Positions 24,535-34,732 of a stretch of 54,241 nt of DNA are shown here, one piece after another. Under the pieces are notes generated by a model, which saw only the letters and a program-made list of their open reading frames with translations, had not been told where the DNA came from and did no database searches. The translations under genes were made by a program, and so were the position numbers. This DNA comes from Candolleomyces eurysporus. Lineage: Eukaryota; Basidiomycota; Agaricomycetes; Agaricales; Psathyrellaceae. Positions within the stretch are counted from its first letter, which is position 1, and each line of letters begins with the position of its first letter. The stretch covers positions 1-54,241 of the forward strand of contig JANBPK010001085.1 in NCBI GenBank assembly GCA_027579435.1, read 5' to 3'.

Positions 24535-25124
24535 GGCATTGGAACAAGGACGGAGCCCCACAGCTGGATCAACCCGAACCCCCAAACCAGCACGGCCCGC
24601 ATCCACCCGGACTCCGACGACAGGGGCGCTCCTGCCGGACACCGTAGTGGCACCGATCCTTGGGCCGTTTGACGAAGGGCGCAAGGGAGATTTTCGTTTT
24701 GGCAGAACCTCAGGGAACGTATCCTGTTTTGAAACGAAGCAACTGAGGATTTACTCACCGAATGTATTGGTGGCGGTACCGTTCAGTGATTCGCAGGATG
24801 CTAGGTGTATTTCGATTTTCAATTCCATATTCCAGCCAGACTCATGGCTCTCCTAATCTGGGCGATGAAAGGCAGTGATGCTTCTCGACCCAGTGTACAG
24901 GAAGAGATATTGGCGCCTTGGCGTCTACTATTAATGTCGTCACTAGTACCCCAGGCCCCTGAAGCAGCGTTCAAACTCCGCTGACACGGGAACGGTATTT
25001 GCCGACAAATCCAACGACCGTCTTGGCACCGCCACTATACCTTCCCTTCCGCTACGTCGCTCATCGTCAACGCTCCTTTGTCCTTACTTTTCTTGACGTT
25101 GAACAAGAGTTCATAACAACAGAC
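24535..25124. other. Intergenic between divergent lipase and VMA3 genes
   Basis: This 590-bp gap should hold two divergent promoters. The longer open frames here overlap the lipase 5' end and show no independent support. Confidence 0.5.
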
Positions 25125-26079
25125 ATGCCTTCCGATTTGTGCCCAGTTTACGCCCCCTTCTTCAGTGCCATGGTGCGTTGTCTCCCACAATTCGAGTCCC
25201 AGCAGTGCACTGACACACATCGCCGACGCTCAGGGCTGCACAGCGTCCATTGTCTTCACCTGTAAGTGAACAAGCCATTGAGCTTGCTCGGAACTCGAAG
25301 TACTCATCTGTCTGGTTCCGCTGGCGAATTAAAGGCATTGGAGCTAGGTGTGTTGACTTTCGGCTGGTGACGCGATTTTGTGGTCTGATTCGATTCCCTT
25401 CCCTGCCATTCTCGATTCCAACAGCTATGGAACTGCCAAGTCTGGTGTTGGTATCTCTGCCATGTCTGTCCTTCGCCCGGACATGATGATGAAGTGTTCA
25501 ATTCCCGTCGTCATGGCTGGTATTATCGCTGTACGTGGCGCTTTTCTCGCGGACTGCGCCCAACTGCGCAGCATGTCTGCGCAATATGTGCTAAACTGCT
25601 TCGGTTCTGTGTTTGTAGATCTACGGTCTCGTAGTGTCTGTCCTCATTTCCGGTAAACGTAAGTGACTAGAAGTTCGACCCTTGCATTGCCTTGAAGCTC
25701 ACTTCGTTGTTTGTAGTCAGCCAAACGATGTCCCTTGCCCAAAGTTTCGTTCAGCTCGGTGCTGGTTTATCTGTCGGTCTTGCTGGTCTTGCTGCTGGTT
25801 TCGCTATTGGTATTGTTGGTGACGCCGGTGTTCGTGGAACCGCTCAACAGCCCCGACTCTTCGTTGGCATGATCCTGATCCTCATTTTCTCTGAAGTCTT
25901 GGGTCTTTACGGTATGTTCTATCATTATGTCAAATTTTTTATACTAGTTCGCTCATGCCTTACTTCAGGACTCATCGTCGCCCTCATTATGAACACAAAG
26001 TCTGATAGCATGGCTGGAGTACGTCCCTTGCTTGAGCTGTTCGAGAGCTGTTTAGCTAACCTCCCGATAGTGCTCTTAA
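25125..26079 (+). CDS. VMA3: V-ATPase V0 proteolipid subunit c
   Basis: This is the proton-binding ring subunit of the vacuolar H+-ATPase. Eight exons (25125–25172, 25234–25261, 25335–25347, 25425–25530, 25619–25658, 25717–25911, 25969–26018, 26071–26079) give 162 codons, the normal family length. The start [17 protein letters not shown] and four hydrophobic helices are present. Helix 4 contains the essential carboxylate in [13 protein letters not shown], and [18 protein letters not shown] is the conserved loop. Exon 3 is only 13 nt and encodes part of [12 protein letters not shown]. The last exon adds only Cys-Ser-stop. Reading through the final donor instead would add about 50 residues, which is unlike the family. 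Confidence 0.94.
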
Positions 26080-26887
26080 ATTGTGTTCAACCCCCCCTTC
26101 CAGATGACCTTCCACCAGTATACCAGCAGATGTTGTATTCGTCTCTGTTCGCGATGGACGATTAGGCACGCTAGGAGTAGGCTGTGATACTGCTATTTAA
26201 TCTACGCTTCTCGCCATACATCCTTCGGGACATCATCATTGAAGCGTCCTTGCTGGCGAAACCTCTCAATCCATGGTTGAACAGTTTATTGCACGGTAGC
26301 GGGTTGGTATGGAAGTATCGTCTACACAGTTGTCCCGGCGGTGTGCGCGTGATCCGTTACCAGTCTCGTCACGCAAACACGAACATATGTCGCGTCCGAC
26401 GTGTCGTTGTGCGTTTTCTCGACGACCGAGAAGAGATTTTCTAAAGCCTGAGTTGTACAAGGATCTAAGGTGTGTGTTCTCTGTATTTGTTATGACTATT
26501 ATAGTAGAATTAATCGAGTACAAAGCCAAATGGACCGTCTCTGGGAGAAAGAGGCAAGATGCGTCAACTCGGGACGATTGCCAACGATCCCTGCGCACCA
26601 CGACCCGCTTCTTGGGCATTGAGTACTAGTGAGACTTCACAAGACACACATGACCGCGGCCAATTTCCAAACGGTGTCTCAAGTTGTCTGTCTGTCTGGA
26701 CACATCGATAATTTCCAGGAACACATTGTTCCGCTGAATTCAAAACTCTGCGGATACACTCCGCCTGAGCTCCGGTTTGTCCGCTTTTAGGATCACCCCG
26801 AGCGAGTGCTTTGATCAAATCGGTTGACCACGCTGTTTCTTTCACTTTCCTCTAGTCCTTCAGGAAATTGCTCAAGAATTTATCAGG
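26080..26887. other. Intergenic containing a dispersed repeat copy
   Basis: This is an 800-bp spacer between VMA3 and the NTPase gene. Apart from the repeat at 26341–26515 I see no gene. Confidence 0.5.
26341..26515. repeat. Dispersed repeat R1, copy a
   Basis: About 175 bp match 32789–32955 in the same orientation at roughly 80% identity. The core includes TATGTCGCGTCCGACG and ACCGAGAAGAGATT. No clear terminal inverted repeats or coding frame are visible, so its origin is unknown. Confidence 0.75.
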
Positions 26888-29735
26888 ATGACCAAGAAGA
26901 AGACGAAAAAAAACACAGCGTCGGAATGGCCCCCAGGAAGGCTCAGCTTCAGCTCTTGCCAAGCAAGCCCCTGATGAAGACATTGGAAGCTCCTTGTGGA
27001 CTGCGGCGAAGACTGGTATTCATGGCGCCTTCGACAAACTCGCAATTCTCAATCTGAAGATCCACTGTACCCTCTTATTGGAGAGCCACGAACCCGACAA
27101 CAAGTTTTGGATTGGAGCCGTGGACCACGCGGCACGTATCATATGTCTGTTACTTGGACGAAGCGACCAAATCAAAATCCCGACAAGTGAATGCTACACA
27201 CTTTTCCTGGAATCGAAAGCAAGAAAGTCATTTTCTCCTTTCTTGGAGTGGCAAGCCCAAGAGCTTCTGCCTATTTCCCCAGGTTAGTCTCATATTGCTC
27301 CAATAACACATTCCTCAGTTTTCTCTTAGGTGTCGTCAGGGCATGGGAGACACCATACAAGGGAGATGCCCATGAAATTCTCCTTTCGAGCATTCTTCAA
27401 GACCCGCGGAAGGACATTTACTGTAACACTGGGGCTCTCATCCAGTCTTCGGGATATGGAAAATCGCGTACTGTCGATGAATTGGCAAAGCTGGTTTTCA
27501 CCATACCAATGAACGTCCGAAGCAAGCACGAGAGTGAGCAAGGTACGGATATTGTTAACATCTCCCCTCACCGTATCTCCATCTAAGACTTCTTCCATCG
27601 AAAAGGTGCCTATCCGCCTCCAGACCTAGATATGGTTGACTTTATTCGATCAATTCCTTCTACTGCCTCGGGAAATGAAGTCATCGCCATGTTCGAACTT
27701 CTGTTCGGGGTATTGTTCAAGTGGGTTGCCAAAGAACTCGATACCCTGTCCTATTCAGACGAGCAAGCCACCCAATTCGCGACCAAGTGGCGTGAGCACA
27801 TGCAAATCAGAAGACAGGCAATGTATCGCGAGGTTCTCAGGGAAGTTCGAAGCGTGCTTTCCGGACGATGCAATGCGCCCCAGAATGCCTTCTTGACCTT
27901 GAAAGCCATAATTGAAAAGGTCCCTGCTGTCAAGAGCGGTGCCCAACAGCTCTCAATTTTCATGTATGTCGATGAAGCGCACACACTAGACGAAGAGGTC
28001 GGCGGTTCGACACTATACGAGCTCTTGATCAAGGCTCTCAATCTGTTCCATGGCCAAAGCTTCTTCGTGTTGTTCATCTCAACCGTCTCCCGCGACCACC
28101 AGCCCGTTGAACCACGTCGACTAGCTCCGTCTGGTAGAATGTTGATGCCGGAAATCGTCCCTTACAAGCTTCTAGCCCCTTATACCGAGATGCCTTTCGA
28201 TTGCCATGAAACATTCCCGTTATCCCCAGGAATGAAACTCGAAGAAATACAGGGTGTCGAATTCCTTGTTAGATTCGGACGCCCCTTGTGAGTATCTTTC
28301 CTCGCCCCAAAGTTNGAACCCCTAGCGCTGACCCCCACGCAGGTTTTGGACCCTATTCGAAAGCCTTAACAGCGAATCAAATATCAAGGGGCTCGCCATT
28401 TACAAACTGACCTGTTCTCCGAATTTGCAGCTGCGTTCGCTAGCAACCGAAGCCAAGTTGGCCGTTCTTGACACCCTTTTAAACCTGCGTTATCGTTCGC
28501 TCAGGCTTCATTATAGCATGATCAAGGAGATGGTTGGCAGCCACATGCGCACGGTCTACTCGGCCCCTCGGAGTCGAGAGTACATGCACTCAGGCTATCC
28601 ATCGGAACCGATACTCGCGGAGGCGGCGATGGAGATCCTCCACCGCAACCAGTCTGGCACCCTTGGTGGTCGAGTGGTAGATGCAGCCGCCCAGCTCTTT
28701 ATCTCCCTCAACAACGGTCCTAGCAAAGGCGCGATCGATATGGGTCGGCAGGGTGAAACTGTCGGCAGGGCGATCCTCCTCCGAGCGTATATGGGCGCTG
28801 TGCAGGAGAGCTATGATAGTAAGACTAGGATCGACTGGAGCATGGGATGCAGCTTGGTATCCTTCTTGAAACACCTCACTGCAGATGGATTCCACCGAAC
28901 AGTACTAGAATGCAAGCCAGACAACATCGTTGACTCTCACAGTCAGACCCTTGAAATGGCCTTCGCCAACGCTTGGGTTCGGTTCACCCATTTCGTACCA
29001 GCAGCCGACAATACAACTGTCACTACCTCCGTTGCGTGGCCCGCTTTCCTTCGGTCTATGGCCTTCATCTGCAGCCATTCCGATCAGGAATCGTCCGTCA
29101 ATGTGTCCATACCGGTTCTGCTTGACAAGGCAGCTCCCATCGAGGAGAAGAATATGTCTATCATCGCCATACAGTTCAAGCATCGAGGAGCCAAAGCAGC
29201 TCGTGACGCCATCTTTCCTTCTTCAAGCAGCTCTCGGTCCCAGGAGAACTTGCCTCAACGACATCGTTCTCGACCCTATATTTCGCTGGTGATGGATTTT
29301 GGGGCCTTTTCAGCTTTCAAGCAATGTACGGAGGTTCCACCGGGGGAGCAATCTGCCGTTGGGCAGGAGAAACCCAGCTCGAGGCATAAATCACCACCTG
29401 CCATCGGAGTCGTCGCTCTCAACCCGCCAGTCCGATCAAGTAGTTCGAGCTCCCCTACGGTTCATAGCGACGACAACCATCCCCGATACAGCCTCGTCTT
29501 CTATGGGTGTTCCTCCAAGGTGTATGGATGCATTTCAGAAGAGAGCGACGCCGACTATGAGGAGCTACTTCGCGTTTCAGGCGATAAATTCGCGGACCAC
29601 CCCCGAGCGGGCACTCTGTCCAAGGTTATGAAGATGAAACCAGTTTGGGAGCCTGGTGGGGAGAGCTACGGGTGGGTGAAAGACGAGTGGCTCCAGGACG
29701 GGGTGGATGAGGAGAGTGAGACAGACAACAAGTAG
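26888..29735 (+). CDS. Large P-loop NTPase with PD-(D/E)XK nuclease-like C-terminal segment
   Basis: Four exons (26888–27282, 27330–27542, 27606–28287, 28343–29735) give 893 codons if one surplus A is allowed in the A8 run at 26906–26913. Residues about 170–177 are a Walker A-type loop (QSSGYGKSRT, Lys176). Residues about 320–328 are a Walker B-type strand (IFMYVDEAHTL, Asp325–Glu326). In the C-terminal half, IPVLLD (Asp691) followed 16 residues later by IAIQFKHR (Gln707, Lys709) resembles the D...(E/Q)xK core of restriction-like nucleases. NTPase–nuclease fusions of this order occur in the eukaryotic Crinkler-type effector class, and similar large proteins are numerous in Agaricomycetes. Role, substrate and activity are unknown. 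The N-terminus is Lys-rich, so nuclear location is possible. Confidence 0.8.
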
Positions 29736-30024
29736 TGTTGGCACGAAGAGAGTGCGATTATGAAGAGTGGACGTGGGGCGTGGAGGTTCAACCTATCGTA
29801 ACCAAAGTGGCTTGCAAGGACCTCCAGACAGTTTCAACAGTGTATAAGATATTCGCAGCGACATTCAGCGGTTCAAGGGACTAACTGGACGGTGGCACGC
29901 ATTTCTCACTAGTGATTGAAGAAAATGTAATACACAGAAAGAATNAAAAGAATGCCAGTCATACTAGTGAACACAATCGTAATGCTCGCTTCACGCGTCC
30001 TCTACATATTCTAGGCATTTTCAT

Positions 30025-30275
30025 CAACCTACGCCGCATCCTGTAGCCATTTGTCATCCACCCACCCGTAGCTCTCTTCACTGGCCTCCTAAAAACGATT
30101 TCATCTTCAAAACCTTGGACAGGGTGCATGTTCGGGGGTGGTCGACAAAGTCATTGCCTGAAAGCTGAAGCAACGTCTCAAAGTCGATGTCGCTCCTCTC
30201 TGGGATGCACCTATACACCTTGGAGGAACACCCATAGAATACGAGGCTGTAACGGGGGTGGCCATCGTCTTTGGA
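30025..30275 (-). pseudogene. Inverted, broken copy of the NTPase gene 3' end
   Basis: The minus strand encodes HPRYSLVFYGCSSKVY, DHPRTCTLSKVLKMK and ESYGWVDDKWLQDA. These align in order with the last 90 or so residues of the gene ending at 29735 (HPRYSLVFYGCSSKVY, DHPRAGTLSKVMKMK, ESYGWVKDEWLQDG). A frameshift separates the last two blocks, and there is no upstream body. It is a non-functional remnant lying 300 bp from the intact gene in opposite orientation. Confidence 0.88.
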
Positions 30276-30283
30276 GGTACGCG

Positions 30284-30440
30284 GGCTGACTTCTTGGAAT
30301 ACGGATACTACAAGTCAGGACCCGCGGAACCTGTGGTGGTTGCCATCCGCTCATGAGAACCCTGACAAAGTGGATAGGTTGAATGACAGTTTGGGCAGAG
30401 CGACTCGGAGATGACAACGCTCCAAAATAGATTGCCTCCC
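30284..30440. repeat. Dispersed repeat R2, copy a
   Basis: About 125 bp match 33617–33742 closely (shared core TGACTTCTTGGAATACGGATAC through GACAGTTTGGGC), with weaker similarity for 30 bp beyond. It abuts the inverted NTPase remnant. Because copy b lies within a minus-strand gene at 33010–34260, this is probably a fragment of a paralogue of that gene. Confidence 0.75.
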
Positions 30441-30444
30441 TACA

Positions 30445-32560
30445 GTCTGGTATAGTGAGTACGCAATTTCGTGGGAGCCTTAGCATCAGGTTCAGGATTA
30501 CTTGGGCGTTCTCTCAGAGCTTCGAAATGCCTTATAAACTAGACCTAAACGAAGGTTTGAACCACCCCCTTCTTACGCTTATTGATCATGTCTGACACAG
30601 AAGCGCCCTTCAGGATCTCTATTCCCGACGATGAGCTCGAGTCCCTCAAGCAGAAACTCGCTCTAACGCGCTTTCCTGACGAGCTTGAGGATGCTGGTCG
30701 GGACTATGGTGCCCCTTTGGCGGACATTCAGCGGCTTACCAATCACTGGAAGGATACCTATCTCTCAAAGTGGAGGGAGCATGAAGCGAAGTTGAATGAA
30801 GACTTTCCACAGTTCACAAGGGACATCGAGGTCGATGGCTTCGGCACCCTCAACATCCACTATGTCCATAAGAAGAGCACAGTAGTGGATGCCGTCCCTT
30901 TACTTTTTGTCCATGGTTGTGAGTCAAATCCAGATTGCTGTTTCATGCTCAGTCTGACGTGATTCCTTGCAGGGCCCGGTAGCTTCCTGGAAGCGAGAAA
31001 GATATTGCCCTTGCTCGTCGAAGATTCCCCAGAGCATCCCAGCTTTCACGTCGTTGTGGTTAGTCTTCCAGGCTATGGCTTCTCAGAGGCTCCCAAGAAG
31101 AAAGGGTTTGGAGTTCCACAATACGCCGAGATTGGCCACAAGCTCATGTTGGCACTTGGATATAACGAATATGGTACAGTATCATTTGCTACTCTGCCTT
31201 TTGCTCAACTCACAATTTCACCTGGTAGTGACACAGGGTGGAGACTGGGGTTCCCTAATTACGAGAAAGATTGCCCAGGTTTACGGACCGAAACACAGCA
31301 AAGCATGGCACACTAATACGCCTATGTGAGTTATTTTTACCGTCACGCCAGAAATCTCGGGTGCTGACCACGATACTCGCTTTTGCTAGTGGGGAGGCTC
31401 CACACCCCACCAGACGCCCTTGGCTCCTCCTCTCGTACTTGCTATTCACACTTTCTCCGAAGGAGAAGGCTGGTCTTGAGCGTACCAAATGGTTCCAAGA
31501 GAAAGGCATCGGCTATTTTAAAGAGCAATCGACCCAACCGCAGACTTTGGGCTACAGCTTGGCGGATTCACCCGTCGGGTTGTTGGGATGGATTTACGAG
31601 AAACTGGTGAACTGGACAGACGAGTATCCTTGGACAGACGATGAAGGTAACGATGACACCTTGCCCTAAAACTTTTCTGCTACTGATGATACTCGCAGTT
31701 TTAACCTGGATCTCCATCTACTGGTTTTCTAGGGCAGGTCCTGCGGCCTCGGTCCGTATTTACTACGAGGTCAGCAACCAATCACCGGAAGGGTTCGCTC
31801 GAAATATCGAAACGCCCATTCCGCTGGGCCATTCCTACTTCCCGAAGGAACTTGCTGTTTTGCCTCGAAGGTTTGTCGTTCGTTCCTTCATTGTACCGTG
31901 GACCGCCTGACCCTCCTGAATAGCTGGATTAAGGCATCGAATCCGACGCTGGTCTTCGAGTCTGAGCACGAGGGTGGCGGCCATTTTGCAGCGCACGAGC
32001 GTCCAGAGGGTCTGGTAAGCGACCTCCGCAAGATGTTTGGAAAAGGAGGGCCTGCATTTGGGGTGGTGCCTGGAAAGACTGGGTATGTGTGGCTTTTAAT
32101 GCTTCCTTTGGAAGTGTATGTTGACCGTCTATCGCAGGTTTTGAGGATTGATAGCAGTTGGGACTCGTGCTAAATAGTTGACTGACCGGATCGCCAACCT
32201 TTTCGAACCTTGTAATTTTAACATCCTCATTAACGATGCGTTCAGCTTTGAACGGTAACTTGAGTGTCACGGTGGGTCGCAGTCGGTATTTTCATCTTCC
32301 TCAAAACCATCACCCTGGTTCTATTATGATGGTGCAATGCATGCCGCTAAGCTTCTCAAGTCACCTGAAGGGATGATATCAGCATGATTTTGTGAAATCC
32401 GGACGCAGGGTGGCTGGTGGCCTCTAGACAATTTCTCCATCCTCGTTAGGGACATCGGAATGCCTATATCATCATTTTGGTACGTCGGATGTTCATATGA
32501 CCGATTTTTTGAAGGCCTGGTCAGGCCTCGCAGTCTCAGGACCACAGCTTCTTCGATGTT
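30445..32560. repeat. Duplicated epoxide hydrolase block, unit 1
   Basis: This block comprises the promoter (from GTACGCAATTTCGTGGGAGCC), the whole epoxide hydrolase gene and about 400 bp of 3' flank. It matches unit 2 (34733–36805) with an offset near 4280 bp. Confidence 0.85.
30588..32144 (+). CDS. Epoxide hydrolase (microsomal type), copy 1
   Basis: This enzyme hydrolyses epoxides to vicinal diols. Seven exons (30588–30918, 30973–31173, 31229–31325, 31390–31646, 31699–31870, 31924–32082, 32138–32144) give 407 codons. The N-terminal EHN-type segment covers residues about 10–105. The oxyanion motif HGWP is at 109–112 (the Trp codon spans an intron), the nucleophile is Asp183 in GGDWG, the acid is Glu346 in FPKEL, and the base is His373 in GGGHFAA. 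Glu as charge-relay acid is typical of microsomal-type enzymes. No clear membrane anchor is seen. A last exon of only 7 nt ends the protein in Gly-Phe, and all three copies support this. Confidence 0.93.
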
Positions 32561-33009
32561 GGAGCTGTAGTGTGTCATGATATGAAGGATGAGGTGAACC
32601 AGCAGAAAGCTGACAGAGAGTCTGCCCCGGTCCAAGTCTCCCTAAAATTCCCCTTCGAATGTTCGAAGCAACGGTGAGGAGACAAGTGATGCGCCACAAA
32701 ACGCTGTACAACCGTCAGGGTCTCAACCATTGCTGCCATTGCTGTCGGCTGGTCCTCCTTTCGAACGGGATGTTTTAGGCCTGGCGGGGTGCGGGTGGTC
32801 CAATACTCGTCTCGTCTTGCAAACACGAATTTATGTCGCGTCCGACGCGTCGTTGTGCGTTTCCTCGGCTACCGAGAAGAGATTCTCTGAAACCCGTAAA
32901 AGGATCCAAGGTGTATATTCTCTGGGTTTATAATGTCTATTGTAGTGGAGTTAAGTGATGCCCAAACTGGCCCCTCTTTATGCTTGCACTTGGGCATTAA
33001 AGACGCGCT
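32561..33009. other. Intergenic containing repeat R1 copy b
   Basis: This is the spacer between the duplicated 3' flank of epoxide hydrolase copy 1 and the minus-strand gene ending at 33010. Only the R1 repeat stands out. Confidence 0.5.
32789..32955. repeat. Dispersed repeat R1, copy b
   Basis: This is the partner of 26341–26515, in the same orientation and about 6.4 kb away, with similar length and about 80% identity. It is non-coding as far as I can see. Confidence 0.75.
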
Positions 33010-34260
33010 CTAATTTGAAGATTCGATTGGATACCATCTATATGCCTGTTATAACGAGAGAATCACAGACCGATATTCAGTAGCCTAGGAAACGTTTACT
33101 ACAAAAAGAAACTCACAATACGATTCACTTCGCTCATAATGTTTGATCTAAATTCGTGAATGTCCCCAGTGTAGTAGATGTGATTGTCTATCAGCGCTAT
33201 CTCAATGTCCACAAATTCTGTACATGCATTTGGATCGTCAGTAAGAAAGAGAGGAATGGTAGGATTGCAAGGAAAGCAGCATACCGCCGTTTAGATTCAC
33301 CCATTGAACCAAAATTTCTCGTCCGTCGGGAACGTAATTGAACTGAGGAAGTAATTGAGATGCTCAGATCGCTTTAACGCGGTAGGAACTCGAAGGCGGC
33401 TCACGACGTTGGTCTCAAACAAGTAGGCTTGAGCTTTATCATGGTTAGGTCCAGCACCTGGGATTGCTAATTCACAAGTGAATCAGACTCCGAAAGGACG
33501 CGCATTATATGTCGAAAAACTCACAAGAGTAGTGGGTATGCCGAGGGATGTGAAAGCTGGTGAAGGAAAGGATATTGAGATCTCAGGGTTATGCTCCGAC
33601 AAACTGGCGTAGATTCCGAAAAGACTGACTTCTTGGAATACGGATACAAGTCAGAACCCGCGGGACCTGCGGCGACTGCCATCCGCTCATGAGAGCCCTA
33701 ACAAGTTTGCTAAGTTTAAAGACAGTTTGGGCGGAGCGAGATAAAAGATACTGACAACCACCCGAATTTCCATCACAGGACCGGACACCATGAACGCGTA
33801 CAGAGTCGCGTCGTTCTTGGAAGACACAATTCGATGGCAGTCCAAGTAGCCGAGAAGTGGACCCGATAATGTGTCGTTGTGGATACCGATGTATCCTTTC
33901 GACGCAAAGCTGCATTCAAATTCAACCTGATTAATGCTAGGCAGCGGTACATGCAAAAGAGAAACCCACTGTTCTGCTGCTTCTGCAGTGAGTACGAGAG
34001 CACGAGACCAATCAGTGCTGCCATCAACCCGCAGAATTGAATGAAAGAGGGTCCGCACTTGTATTGTCTTCATCATCAAACCAGCTCAGAATCGTCGTGT
34101 CGCGAGCTTCAAGGGCCCTAGGTCGGCCAGGAGGTACGCCGAGCCTGCGCAGAATATCGTTCCGTCGATTTTCTGCGAGGGTGTACAACGAGTCGCTCGA
34201 CAGCGTCCACGCCGCCCATATAAAGGTTGAAAAAACCAACGCCAGGAGTCCAACTTTCAT
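33010..34260 (-). CDS. Putative secreted protein of unknown function
   Basis: The ATG at 34258–34260 opens a signal peptide or anchor (MKVGLLALVFSTFIWAAWTL). A 64-nt intron (about 34078–34015) leads to DWSRALVLTAEAAEQWVSLL, FECSFASKGYIGIHND and GPLLGYLDCHRI. Further exons read SFHIPRHTHYS, PGAGPNHDKAQAYLFETNVV, LKRSEHLNYFLSSITF and VDIEIALIDNHIYYTGD, ending after an intron near 33010. I could not fix two junctions. The intron around 33590–33749 is unusually long and contains repeat R2. The junction after FWFNG appears to need one extra base, so the gene may be degenerating. I recognise no named family. Confidence 0.5.
33617..33742. repeat. Dispersed repeat R2, copy b (inside a predicted intron)
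   Basis: This is the partner of the segment beginning at 30284. It sits almost entirely inside the long predicted intron of the minus-strand gene at 33010–34260. Confidence 0.7.
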
Positions 34261-34732
34261 CGCTCGGACCCAGAACCTCGAGGAGGGGTAGTGTCAGAAA
34301 GAAAACAGCGTCGGAAGGTTTGACTTAGGTCTCAGGTTGACCCTCACGATATTTAGGGGCTAGGAACAAACTGCCGGCCGACTGTGTGGCTGGCCTGTGG
34401 ATAACCGTTGACAGCGATTGTGCCTAGTTGTGCCTTATGCCTTCGCCTTCGCACCTCTTTGCACTCAATCCTCGAGCTGGAGGGCCCGGCTAGGCCCAAA
34501 GCGTCAGATTTCGACAACCTAGGATGGTATCGAAACCCCATCTTATTGCCTGTGCAGTGTGCACGCTCTGGAGTGTCCAGCTCGAAAACATGGCGATACG
34601 TGTAGAAGATGTATGAGACCCTCGCAGGCGACGGCATAGTCCAAGGGCTTGCCTGTCACCCGAGACTGGTTGTCGACGATGTCGTCCATGGTATGCCGAG
34701 CATGGGCTCCGTGGCCAGGATTCCGATTTACC
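34261..34732. other. Intergenic, no gene recognised
   Basis: This spacer lies between the divergent secreted-protein gene and epoxide hydrolase copy 2. I see no coding structure. Confidence 0.5.

Noticed and set aside
26071..26165. Alternative longer C-terminus for VMA3 by reading through the last donor
   Set aside because: The unspliced extension is unlike the subunit c family, whereas splicing to Cys-Ser-stop gives the normal 162-residue length.
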